Origin: Tubiluchus corallicola | Lineage: Eukaryota > Priapulida > Priapulimorpha > Priapulimorphida > Tubiluchidae | Direction: 5' to 3' | Length of the DNA stretch: 21,217 nt | NCBI GenBank assembly: GCA_030141605.1 | Contig: JAQGDQ010001913.1 | Span: 1-21,217 of the forward strand | Shown: positions 1-13,000 of the stretch, piece after piece | How positions within the stretch are numbered: position 1 is the stretch's first letter | Layout: each line of letters starts with the position of its first letter | Made by a program: the position numbers and the translations under genes | Notes under the pieces: generated by a model | Seen by the model: the letters and a program-made list of their open reading frames with translations, nothing else | The model's database searches: none | Told to the model about the DNA's origin: nothing

Positions 1-3000
1 ATAATAGATGTAGTAGAATCAGGAGAAATTCTAGAATTAACTTATACAGTAACAATGAGCGATCCATTAGTAGCAGGAGTAACAGAAATAATAAATGCAA
101 TAACTAATGGCACTCCAACAGATCCCCCAGTGGACCCACCAACAGTATGTGTGGAACCAGATCCAAATTGTACTATAACTCCAACAGAGGGAGAAATAGT
201 AACAAGTAAATCAGTAGATGCAGGAGTAGACGGCATAGCAAGTGCAGGAGAGACTTTAACTTATGTGGTAAGAGTGGAAAACACAGGTGGAAGTAATGTA
301 GATAATGTAGAAATAAAAGATAGCTTGTATTCACTAAGTGTAGCAGAATTAAATGCCTTAGGAATAGCAAATAAATCAGTAATAAGTGAGCTAAGTGAAA
401 GTGATTTAAGTCATGATGCAAATGTAAGCCAAACAGGAACAGGAGCAATAATAGATGTAGTGGAACCTGGAGAAACAATAGAATTAACTTACAATATAAC
501 AATGAGCGATCCATTAGTAGCAGGAGTAACAGAAATAATAAATGCAATAACTAATGGCACTCCAACAGATCCACCAGTGGATCCACCAACAGTATGTATA
601 GAGCCAGATACAAATTGTACTATAACTCCAACAGCAGGGGAAATAGTAACGAGTAAATCAGTAGATGCAGGAGTAGATAATGTAGCAAGTGCAGGGAAAA
701 CATTAGTTTATACAATAAGAGTGGAAAACACAGGTGGAAGTAATGTAGCTAATGTAGAAATAAAAGATAGCTTGTATTCACTAAGTATAGCGGAATTAAA
801 TGCCTTAGGAATAGCAAATAAATCAGTAATAAGTGAGCTAAGTGAAAGTGATTTAAGTCATGATGCAAGCTTAAGTGGAACAGCAACAGGTGGCATAATA
901 GATGTAGTAGAATCAGGAGAAATTCTAGAATTAACTTATACAGTAACAATGAGCGATCCATTAGTAGCAGGAGTAACAGAAATAATAAATGCAATAACTA
1001 ATGGCACTCCAACAGATCCCCCAGTGGACCCACCAACAGTATGTATAGAGCCAGATCCAAATTGTACTATAACTCCAACAGAGGGAGAAATAGTAACAAG
1101 TAAATCAGTAGATGCAGGAGTAGACGGCATAGCAAGTGCAGGAGAGACTTTAACATATGTGGTAACAGTGGAAAACACAGGTGGAAGTAGTGTATCAGAT
1201 GTAGAAATAAAAGATAGCTTGTATTCACTAAGTGTAGCAGAATTAAATGCCTTAGGAATAGCAAGTAAATCAGTAATAAGTGAGCTAAGTGAAAGTGACT
1301 TAAGTCATGATGCAAGTGTAAGCCAAACAGGAACAGGAGCTATAATAGATGTAGTGGAACCTGGAGAAACAATAGAATTAACTTACAACATAACAATGAG
1401 CGATCCATTAGTAGCAGGAGTATCAGAAATAATAAATGCAATAACTAATGGTACTCCAACAGATCCACCAGTGGATCCACCAACAGTATGTATAGAGCCA
1501 GATCCAAATTGTACAGTAACTCCAACAGAGGGAGAAATAGTAACAAGTAAATCAGTAGATGCAGGAGCAGATAATGTAGCCAGTGCAGGAGAGACTTTAA
1601 CATATGTGGTAACAGTGGAAAACACAGGTGGAAGTAGTGTATCAGATGTAGAAATAAAAGATAGCTTGTATTCACTAAGTGTAGCAGAATTAAATGCCTT
1701 AGGAATAGCAAGTAAATCAGTAATAAGTGAGCTAAGTGAAAGTGACTTAAGTCATGATGCAAATGTAAGCCCAACAGGAACAGGAGCCATAATAGATGTA
1801 GTGGAATCTGGAGAAACAATAGAATTAACTTACAACATAACAATGAGCGATCCACTAGTAGCAGGAGTATCAGAAATAATAAATGCAATAACTAATGGAA
1901 CCCCAACAGATCCCCCAGTGGATCCACCAACAGTATGTATAGAGCCAGATCCAAATTGTACAGTAACTCCAACAGAGGGCGAGATAGTAACAAGTAAATC
2001 AGTAGATGCAGGATTAGATAATGTAGCCAGTGCAGGGGAGACTTTAACATATGTGGTAAGAGTGGAAAACACAGGTGGAAGTAATGTATCAGATGTAGAA
2101 ATAAAAGATAGCTTGTATTCACTAAGTGTAGCAGAATTAAATGCCTTAGGAATAGCAAATAAATCAGCAATAAGTGAGCTAAGTGAAAGTGACTTAAGTC
2201 ATGATGCAAATGTAAGCGCAACAGGAACAGGAGCTATAATAGATGTAGTAGAATCAGGAGAAATTCTAGAATTAACTTATACAGTAACAATGAGCGATCC
2301 ATTAGTAGCAGGAGTAACAGAAATAGTAAATGCAATAACTAATGGCACTCCAACAGATCCCCCAGTGGACCCACCAACAGTATGTATAGAACCAGATCCG
2401 AATTGTACTATAACTCCAACAGCAGGAGAAATAGTAACAAGTAAATCAGTAGATGCAGGAGTAGATGGTATAGCAAGTGCAGGAGAAACATTAGTTTATA
2501 CAATAACAGTGGAAAACACAGGTGGAAGTAATGTAGCTAATGTAGAAATAAAAGATAGCTTGTATTCACTAAGTGTAGCAGAATTAAATGCCTTAGGAAT
2601 AGCAAATAAATCAGTAATAAGTGAGCTAAGTGAAAGTGATTTAACCCATGATGCAAGCTTAAGTGGAACAGGAACAGGAGCTATAATAGATGTAGTAGAA
2701 TCAGGAGAAACTCTAGAATTAACTTACAACATAACAATGAGCGATCCATTAGTAGCAGGAGTAACAGAAATAGTAAATGCAATAACTAATGGCACTCCAA
2801 CAGATCCCCCAGTGGACCCACCAACAGTATGTATAGAGCCAGATCCAAATTGTACTATAACTCCAACAGCAGGAGAAATAGTAACAAGTAAATCAGTAGA
2901 TGCAGGAGTAGATAATGTAGCAAGTGCAGGGGAAACATTAGTTTATACAATAACAGTGGAAAACACAGGTGGAAGTAGTGTATCAGATGTAGAAATAAAA

Positions 3001-6000
3001 GATAGCTTATACTCACTAAGTGTAGCAGAATTAAATGCCTTAGGAATAGCAAATAAATCAGTAATAAGTGAGCTAAGTGAAAGTGATTTAACCCATGATG
3101 CAAGCTTAAGTGGAACAGGAACAGGTGGCATAATAGATGTAGTAGAATCAGGAGAAATTCTAGAATTAACTTATACAGTAACAATGAGCGATCCATTAGT
3201 AGCAGGAGTAACAGAAATAATAAATGCAATAACTAATGGCACTCCAACAGATCCCCCAGTGGACCCACCAACAGTATGTGTAGAACCAGATCCAAATTGT
3301 ACTATAACTCCAACAGCAGGAGAAATAGTAACAAGTAAATCAGTAGATGCAGGAGTAGACGGCATAGCAAGTGCAGGGGAAACTTTAACTTATGTGGTAA
3401 CAGTGGAAAACACAGGTGGAAGTAGTGTATCAGATGTAGAAATAAAAGATAGCTTGTACTCACTAAGTGTAGCAGAATTAAATGCCTTAGGAATAGCAAG
3501 TAAATCAGTAATAAGTGAGCTAAGTGAAAGTGATTTAACTCATGATGCAAGTGTAAGCCCAACAGGAACAGGAGCTATAATAGATGTAGTAGAATCAGGA
3601 GAAATTCTAGAATTAACTTATACAGTAACAATGAGCGATCCATTAGTAGCAGGAGTAACAGAAATAATAAATGCAATAACTAATGGCACTCCAACAGATC
3701 CCCCAGTGGACCCACCAACAGTATGTATAGAGCCAGATCCAAATTGTACTATAACTCCAACAGCAGGAGAAATAGTAACAAGTAAATCAGTAGATGCAGG
3801 AGTAGATAATGTAGCAAGTGCAGGAGAGACTTTAACTTATGTGGTAAGAGTGGAAAACACAGGTGGAAGTAATGTAGATAATGTAGAAATAAAAGATAGT
3901 TTGTACTCACTAAGTGTAGCAGAATTAAATGCCTTAGGAATAGCAAGTAAATCAGTAATAAGTGAGCTAAGTGAAAGTGACTTAAGTCATGATGCAAGTG
4001 TAAGCACAACAGGAACAGGAGCTATAATAGATGTAGTGGAATCAGGAGAAACTCTAGAATTAACTTATACAGTAACAATGAGCGATCCATTAGTAGCAGG
4101 AGTAACAGAAATAATAAATGCAATAACTAATGGCACTCCAACAGATCCCCCAGTGGACCCACCAACAGTATGTATAGAACCAGATCCGAATTGTACTATA
4201 ACTCCAACAGCAGGGGAAATAGTAACGAGTAAATCAGTAGATGCAGGAGTAGATAATGTAGCAAGTGCAGGAGAAACATTAGTTTATACAATAACAGTGG
4301 AAAATACAGGTGGAAGTAATGTAGATGCAGTAGAAATAAAAGACAGCTTATTCTCACTAAGTGTAGCAGAATTAAATGCCTTAGGAATAGCAAGTAAATC
4401 AGTAATAAGTGAGCTAAGTGAAAGTGACTTAAGTCATGATGCAAGTGTAAGCACAACAGGAACAGGAGCTATAATAGATGTAGTGGAATCAGGAGAAATT
4501 CTAGAATTAACTTATACAGTAACAATGAGCGATCCATTAGTAGCAGGAGTAACAGAAATAGTAAATGCAATAACTAATGGCACTCCAACAGATCCCCCAG
4601 TGGACCCACCAACAGTATGTGTAGAGCCAGATCCAAATTGTACTATAACTCCAACAGAGGGAGAAATAGTAACAAGTAAATCAGTAGATGCAGGATCAGA
4701 TAATGTAGCCAGTGCAGGAGAGATTTTAACATATGTGGTAACAGTGGAAAACACAGGTGGAAGTAGTGTATCAGATGTAGAAATAAAAGATAGCTTATAT
4801 TTACTAAGTGTAGCAGAATTAAATGCCTTAGGAATAGCAAGTAAATCAGTAATAAGTGAGCTAAGTGAAAGTGACTTAAGTCATGATGCAAGTGTAAGTG
4901 ATACAGGAACAGGAGCCATAATAGATGTAGTGGAATCAGGAGAAATTCTAGAATTAACTTATACAGTAACAATGAGCGATCCATTAGTAGTAGGAGTAAC
5001 AGAAATAATAAATGCAATAACTAATGGCACTCCAACAGACCCACCAGTAGATCCCCCAACAGTATGTATAGAGCCAGATCCAAATTGTACTATAACTCCA
5101 ACAGCAGGGGAAATAGTAACAAGTAAATCAGTAGATGCAGGAGCAGATAATGTAGCCAGTGCAGAGGAAACTTTAACTTATGTGGTAACAGTGGAAAACA
5201 CAGGTGGAAGTAATGTAGCTAATGTAGAAATAAAAGATAGCTTGTATTCACTAAGTGTAGCCGAACTAAATGCCTTAGGAATAGCAAGTAAATCAGTAAT
5301 AAGTGAGCTAAGTGAAAGTGATTTAACCCATGATGCAAGCTTAAGTGGCACAGGAACAGGTGGCATAATAGATGTAGTAGAATCAGGAGAAACTCTAGAA
5401 TTAACTTATACAGTAACAATGAGCGATCCATTAGTAGCAGGAGTAACCGAAATAATAAATGCAATAACTAATGGCACTCCAACAAATCCCCCAGTGGACC
5501 CACCAACAGTATGTGTGGAACCAGATCCAAATTGTACTATAACTCCAACAGAGGGAGAAATAGTAACAAGTAAATCAGTAGATGCAGGATCAGATAATGT
5601 AGCCAGTGCAGGAGAGACTTTAACATATGTGGTAACAGTGGAAAACACAGGTGGAAGTAGTGTATCAGATGTAGAAATAAAAGATAGCTTGTATTCACTA
5701 AGTGTAGCAGAATTAAATGCCTTAGGAATAGCAAGTAAATCAGTAATAAGTGAGCTAAGTGAAAGTAACTTAAGTCATGATGCAAGTGTAAACGCAACAG
5801 TAACAGGAGCCATAATAGATGTAGTGGAATCAGGGGAAAGGATAGAATTAACTTATACAGTAACAATGAGCGATCCATTAGTAGCAGGAGTATCAGAAAT
5901 AATAAATGCAATAACTAATGGTACTCCAACAGATCCCCCAGTGGATCCCCCAACAGTATGTGTAGAGCCAGATCCAAATTGTACTATAACTCCAACATCA

Positions 6001-9000
6001 GGGGAAATAGTAACAAGTAAATCAGTAGATGCAGGAGCAGATAATGTAGCCAGTGCAGGAGAGACTTTAACTTATGTGGTAAGAGTGGAAAACACAGGTG
6101 GAAGTAGTGTATCAGATGTAGAAATAAAAGATAGCTTATATTCACTAAGTGTAGCAGAATTAAATGCCTTAGGAATAGCAAGCAAATCAGCAATAGTAGA
6201 ACTAAGTGAAAGTGACTTAACCCATGATGCAAGTGTAAGCACAACAGGAACAGGAGCTATAATAGATGTAGTAGAACCAGGAGAAACAATAGAATTAACT
6301 TACAACATAACAATGAGCGATCCATTAGTAGCAGGAGTAACAGAAATAATAAATGCAATAACTAATGGTACTCCAACAGATCCCCCAGTGGATCCCCCAA
6401 CAGTATGTGTAGAGCCAGATCCAAATTGTACAGTAACTCCAACAGCAGGAGAAATAGTAACAAGTAAATCAGTAGATGCAGGAGCAGATAATGTAGCCAG
6501 TGCAGGAGAGACTTTAACATATGTGGTAACAGTGGAAAACACAGGTGGAAGTAGTGTATCAGATGTAGAAATAAAAGATAGCTTATATTCACTAAGTGTA
6601 GCAGAATTAAATGCCTTAGGAATAGCAAGCAAATCAGTAATAAGTGAGCTAAGTGAAAGTGACTTAACCCATGATGCAAGTGTAAGCACAACAGGAACAG
6701 GAGCTATAATAGATGTAGTGGAACCTGGAGAAAGGATAGAATTAACTTACAACATAACAATGAGCGATCCATTAGTAGTAGGAGTACCAGAAATAGTAAA
6801 TGCAATAACTAATGGTACTCCAACAGATCCTCCAGTGGATCCACCAACAGTATGTATAGAGCCAGATCCAAATTGTACAGTAACTCCAACAGCAGGAGAA
6901 ATAGTAACAAGTAAATCAGTAGATGCAGGAGCAGATAATGTAGCCAGTGCAGGAGAGACTTTAACATATGTGGTAACAGTGGAAAACACAGGTGGAAGTA
7001 GTGTATCAGATGTAGAAATAAAAGATAGCTTGTATTCACTAAGTGTAGCAGAATTAAATGCCTTAGGAATAGCAAGTAAATCAGTAATAAGTGAGCTAAG
7101 TGAAAGTAACTTAACCCATGATGCAAGTGTAAGCGCAACAGTAACAGGAGCTATAATAGATGTAGTGGAATCAGGGGAAAGGATAGAATTAACTTACAAC
7201 ATAACTATGAGCGATCCATTAGTAGTAGGAGTACCAGAAATAGTAAATGCAATAACTAATGGTACCCCAACAGATCCCCCAGTGGATCCCCCAACAGTAT
7301 GTGTAGAGCCAGATCCAAATTGTACAATAACTCCAACAGCAGGAGAAATAGTAACAAGTAAATCAGTAGATGCAGGAGCAGATAATGTAGCCAGTGCAGG
7401 AGAGACTTTAACATATGTGGTAACAGTGGAAAACACAGGTGGAAGTAGTGTATCAGATGTAGAAATAAAAGATAGCTTGTATTCACTAAGTGTAGCAGAA
7501 TTAAATGCCTTAGGAATAGCAAGTAAATCAGTAATAAGTGAACTAAGTGAAAGTAACTTAACCCATGATGCAAGTGTAAGTGATACAGCCACAGGAGCTA
7601 TAATAGATGTAGTAGAACCTGGAGAAACAATAGAATTAACTTATACAGTAACAATGAGCGATCCATTAGTAGTAGGAGTATCAGAAATAATAAATGCAAT
7701 AACTAATGGTACTCCAACAGATCCCCCAGTGGATCCACCAACAGTATGTATAGAGCCAGATCCAAATTGTACAGTAACTCCAACAGCAGGAGAAATAGTA
7801 ACAAGTAAATCAGTAGATGCAGGAGCAGATAATGTAGCCAGTGCAGGAGAAACTTTAACATATGTGGTAACAGTGGAAAACACAGGTGGAAGTAATGTAT
7901 CAGATGTAGAAATAAAAGATAGCTTGTATTCACTAAGTGTAGCAGAATTAAATGCCTTAGGAATAGCAAGTAAATCAGTAATAAGTGAACTAAGCGAAAG
8001 TAACTTAACCCATGATGCAAGTGTAAGTGATACAGCCACAGGAGCTATAATAGATGTAGTAGAACCTGGAGAAACTCTAGAATTAACTTATACAGTAACA
8101 ATGAGCGATCCATTAGTAGTAGGAGTAACAGAAATAATAAATGCAATAACTAATGGTACTCCAACAGATCCCCCAGTGGATCCACCAACAGTATGTATAG
8201 AGCCAGATCCAAATTGTACTATAACTCCAACAGCAGGAGAAATAGTAACAAGTAAATCAGTAGATGCAGGAGCAGATAATGTAGCCAGTGCAGGAGAGAC
8301 TTTAACTTATGTGGTAACAGTGGAAAACACAGGTGGAAGTAGTGTATCAGATGTAGAAATAAAAGATAGCTTGTATTCACTAAGTGTAGCAGAATTAAAT
8401 GCCTTAGGAATAGCAAACAAATCAGTAATAAGTGAGCTAAGCGAAAGTAACTTAAGTCATGATGCAAATGTAAGCACAACAGCAACAGGAGCTATAATAG
8501 ATGTAGTGGAACCTGGAGAAACAATAGAATTAACTTACAACATAACAATGAGTGATCCATTAGTAGCAGGAGTAACAGAAATAATAAATGCAATAACTAA
8601 TGGTACTCCAACAGATCCCCCAGTGGATCCCCCAACAGTATGTATAGAGCCAGATCCAAATTGTACAGTAACTCCAACAGCAGGAGAAATAGTAACAAGT
8701 AAAGCAGTAGATGCAGGATTAGATAATGTAGCAAGTGCAGGAGAGACTTTAACATATGTGGTAACAGTGGAAAACACAGGTGGAAGTAGTGTATCAGATG
8801 TAGAAATAAAAGATAGCTTGTATTCATTAAGTGTAGCAGAACTAAATGCCTTAGGAATAGCAAGTAAATCAGTAATAAGTGAGCTAAGTGAAAGTAACTT
8901 AACCCATGATGCAAGTGTAAGTGATACAGCCACAGGAGCTATAATAGATGTAGTAGAACCTGGAGAAACTCTAGAATTAACTTATACAGTAACAATGAGC

Positions 9001-10008
9001 GATCCATTAGTAGTAGGAGTATCAGAAATAATAAATGCAATAACTAATGGTACTCCAACAGATCCTCCAGTGGATCCCCCAACAGTATGTGTAGAGCCAG
9101 ATCCAAATTGTACAGTAACTCCAACAGCAGGGGAAATAGTAACAAATAAATCAGTAGATGCAGGAGCAGATAATGTAGCCAGTGCAGGAGAGATTTTAAC
9201 ATATGTGGTAACAGTGGAAAACACAGGTGGAAGTAGTGTATCAGATGTAGAAATAAAAGATAGCTTGTATTCACTAAGTGTAGCAGAATTAAATGCCTTA
9301 GGAATAGCAAGTAAATCAGTAATAAGTGAGCTAAGTGAAAGTAACTTAACCCATGATGCAAGTGTAAGTGATACAGCCACAGGAGCTATAATAGATGTAG
9401 TAGAACCTGGAGAAACTCTAGAATTAACTTATACAGTAACAATGAGCGATCCATTAGTAGTAGGAGTATCAGAAATAATAAATGCAATAACTAATGGTAC
9501 TCCAACAGATCCTCCAGTGGATCCCCCAACAGTATGTGTAGAGCCAGATCCAAATTGTACAGTAACTCCAACAGCAGGAGAAATAGTAACAAGTAAATCA
9601 GTAGATGCAGGAGCAGATAATGTAGCCAGTGCAGGAGAAACTTTAACATATGTGGTAACAGTGGAAAACACAGGTGGAAGTAATGTATCAGATGTAGAAA
9701 TAAAAGATAGCTTGTATTCACTAAGTGTAGCAGAATTAAATGCCTTAGGAATAGCAAGTAAATCAGTAATAAGTGAGCTAAGTGAAAGTAACTTAACCCA
9801 TGATGCAAGTGTAAGTGATACAGCCACAGGAGCTATAATAGATGTAGTAGAACCTGGAGAAACTCTAGAATTAACTTATACAGTAACAATGAGCGATCCA
9901 TTAGTAGTAGGAGTAACAGAAATAATAAATGCAATAACTAATGGTACTCCAACAGATCCCCCAGTGGATCCCCCAACAGTATGTATAGAGCCAGATCCAA
10001 ATTGTACA
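1..10008 (+). repeat. Tandem array of 447-bp coding units (22 full units plus 174 bp)
   Basis: Phased on the IIDVVE start, units begin at 1, 448, 895 and every 447 bases to 9835; similarity stops after the NCT codons ending at 10008. All 22 complete units are exactly 149 codons. Each unit runs IIDVVE[SP]GE, LTY[TN][VI]TMSDPLV, NAITNGTPT[DN]PPVDPPTVC, EPD[PT]NCT, GEIVT[SN]K, VENTGGS, VEIKDSL, AELNALGIA and ELSES[DN]L[ST]HDA. Substitutions fall at a limited set of sites, each with two or a few alternatives; most codons are identical between units even at silent positions. As a fold, one domain probably runs from GEIVTSK to the proline-rich C-x6-C hinge, giving 22 whole domains after an initial tail. 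The array extends upstream by an unknown number of units. Confidence 0.97.
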
Positions 10009-13000
10009 AATACCTTAGTTAATAACCCAAGTATAGAACTAAGTAAAGTATCAAATCCAGGCTCAACAGCAAGTTTAGGAGACACATTAACCTATACTTT
10101 AATAGCAAGGAATACAGGAAATACAAATATAGATAATGTGGTAATAAATGACCCATTGCTAAGCGACTTAAATTGTGATCCATTATTAGGAAGCAGTTTA
10201 AATCCAGAAGAAGAAATGGTATGTATAGGAACATATATAGTGAAAGATTTAGATATAACAAATGGAGAGATATTAAATACAGCGAAAGTATTGGGAGAAG
10301 ATCCAAGTGGAAATGGTGTTGAAGATGATGCAACAGAAAAAGTATTTACTAAAAAAGATCCTCAAAAAGGAAGCTTATCATTGATGAAAGGTATATCAAG
10401 TTATGTTGATAATGATATAAGTAATAGTTTAACAAAAGGAGATGTAATAAATTATGAAATAAATGTAACAAATACAAGTAATATAGACATATTAAATGTA
10501 GAAGTAGAAGATAGCTTGATAGGTATAACCTGTAATCCGGAGCAAGGAAGAACTTTGTCTCCAGGAGACATAATGACATGCTTAGGGTCATATACAGTAA
10601 TGTCTTCAGATATAATAAATGGAAAAATATTGAACATATCAAAAGTTACAGGAGAAGATGGAGAGGGAAATAAATTTGAAGATAAAGATAGTAACACATT
10701 AACTCCAGAAGATCCAGTAAATCAAGAATTAAGCCCAGGAATAGATTTATTAAAAGTAAATACAGGGTTTATAGATGTAGATGAGGACAAAAGAACTTCA
10801 TTAGGAGATAAGCTAGTATATACTTTAATAGCAATTAATACAGGAAATGTACCTTTAAATAATGTACAAATAACAGATAGCATAATAAAAGAACTATCAT
10901 GTAAACCTACTTTGGGAAGTACATTGTATCCATTAGAAAAAATGGAATGTATAGGAAGCTATGCCTTGAATGCTTCAGATATAGATAGTGGAGTGAGAGA
11001 TAATGTAGGTTTAGCAGAAGGAACAGATGATAATAACAATACAGTAAAAGATAATGAAAAAATTGTTGTTGAATTGCAAGGATATTCAGAAATAGTAAGC
11101 AGTAAAAAAGTAAAAGATGCTAATGGAAATAATGTAGCAGAAGGTGGAGAAGTACTAACTTATACAATAGAAGTTGAAAATATAGGAAATGCAACTTCAC
11201 AAAATGTAACAATAAAAGATTCATTAACTATGTTAGAAGAAGGAGAATTATATGACTTAGGAATAGCAAGCATAGGAGATGTAATAGTATTAGATGAAAA
11301 TAATAATATAGTTGTAAGTGGAAGCTTGAAAGATATAAAAGGACTAATGCTAAATAAAGTGGATCCAGGAGAAAAAGTGTTAATATCTTATGATGTGACT
11401 TTATTAGATCCATTAAAAAATGGCATTTATGAAGTAGTTAATATAATAAGTGATAATGGTGCTATTCCTAGAGGAAAATGTAAGAAAGGAGACTCTAAGT
11501 GTACAAAAACTCCAATGGCAAGAAAAATATTAATAGAAAAATCAGCATCTAAAAAAACAGTAAAAATAGGAGATATAATAGAATATACTTTGACAATAAA
11601 AAACATGAGCGGAGTGTATGAAAAAGAACTATATGTAGAAGATATGATACCATCAGGATTTACTTATGTAGATAGCTCAGCTAAAATATTACAAAATAAT
11701 GAAAAAGAAGATATAAAATCTAAAGGAATAAGACCAGTAGTCTTTGGGCCATTTGAATTAAAGAGAACAGAAAAAATAACAATAACTTACAAATTGAAAG
11801 TAGGAGTAGGAGTAATAGATGGCGAGCACAAAAATATAGCAGTAGTATTAGATGAAAACAGTGTGCCAATATCAAGAGAAGCAGAAGCAGAAGTTTATGT
11901 AGAAGAAAGAATAGCTTGTGATACTTTCATAATAGGAAAAGTATGGCATGATATTGATGAAGATGGTTGGCAAGATAAAGCAGAAGCAAGAGATATACGT
12001 GTAATAGGTTTATCTTCTAAAGCAAAAGAAAGTAGTACAATAACGTATAATGGTAATGAAAGAGTGCTAGAGGACATATCAAACATAATAGTACCAAAAT
12101 TAAATGGAAAATATGACATAGGTGAAGATGCAGAAAAAATATTAATAAAAAGACATATAGAATCTATAGAAGATTTAGAGGATATAAAAATAACAACTAA
12201 AGGAGGCACTGATATCAACTTAACCAAAGAAGGTAACACAATAGAAAACCATAAAGGACTCAAGAAAAAAGGACTTATAGGGGAAGATATATCAATAAAA
12301 AGAAATGTATACGAATTTGGTTGTGAACAAAAAGAAGTAGATAAAGTAGAAGTAGAAATAATTAAGTTAAAAAATATAATAGATTCTATATACTTTAGTT
12401 CTGGTTATGCAGATTTAAAAGATGAAGAAATATCAAAACTAGAAAAAGTATTAGATCAACTTGAAGGTAAGGATAATATTAGATTATTTGTTATAGGGCA
12501 TACTGATAATAAAAAACTAGATGAAGAAACTAAAAAAATATATGCAGATAACTATGAATTATCTAGAGATCGAGCTAAACAAATAGGTGTTTATTTAGGT
12601 GAAAAACTAAAAATATCCCCTAATAAAATAGAAGCTTTAGGAAAAGGATCTGATGAACCAATAGCTCCAAATGATAGCTTAGAAAATATGCAGCTAAACA
12701 GAAGAATAGATATAGAGATATGGTATGATGATATAAAATCAACAAAAGAAAAATTAGAGTGTTCTGATAAAGTATTAACAGAAGAAATAATAATATCTAA
12801 TAATGGAATTGAAGAAAGAGGATTACCTGGAGTTAGGTTAGCAACTGTTGAAGGACTTTTAATTGATACTGATGAGTATGGAAGATATCATATTGAGGAC
12901 TGTTACAACTTACCTGGATATGGAGAAAACTTTATTATAAAAACAGATGTTGCTACTTTACCACAAGGAAGTTATTTTACGACAGAAAATCCTAGGGTAA

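Noticed and set aside
55-57. ATG at 55 as the start of the giant gene
   Set aside because: The same frame is open to base 1 with in-register repeat sequence, and the same ATG (in TMSDP) occurs once in every unit.
1-10008. CRISPR array or satellite DNA
   Set aside because: The unit is 447 bases, has no spacers and is coding throughout in one frame.
42-10085. Dozens of 60-150-residue minus-strand reading frames across the array, rich in Leu/His or Ser/Thr
   Set aside because: They recur every 447 bases as the reverse reading of the repeat unit and have no ribosome sites or recognisable domains; they are shadows of the plus-strand codons.
12000-12340. Insertion of a mobile or foreign segment between the VWHD motif and OmpA domain 1
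   Set aside because: The order VWHD segment, charged region, OmpA, GLPGVRLATVEG resembles what I recall of related giant proteins, and no repeats or inverted ends flank the segment.
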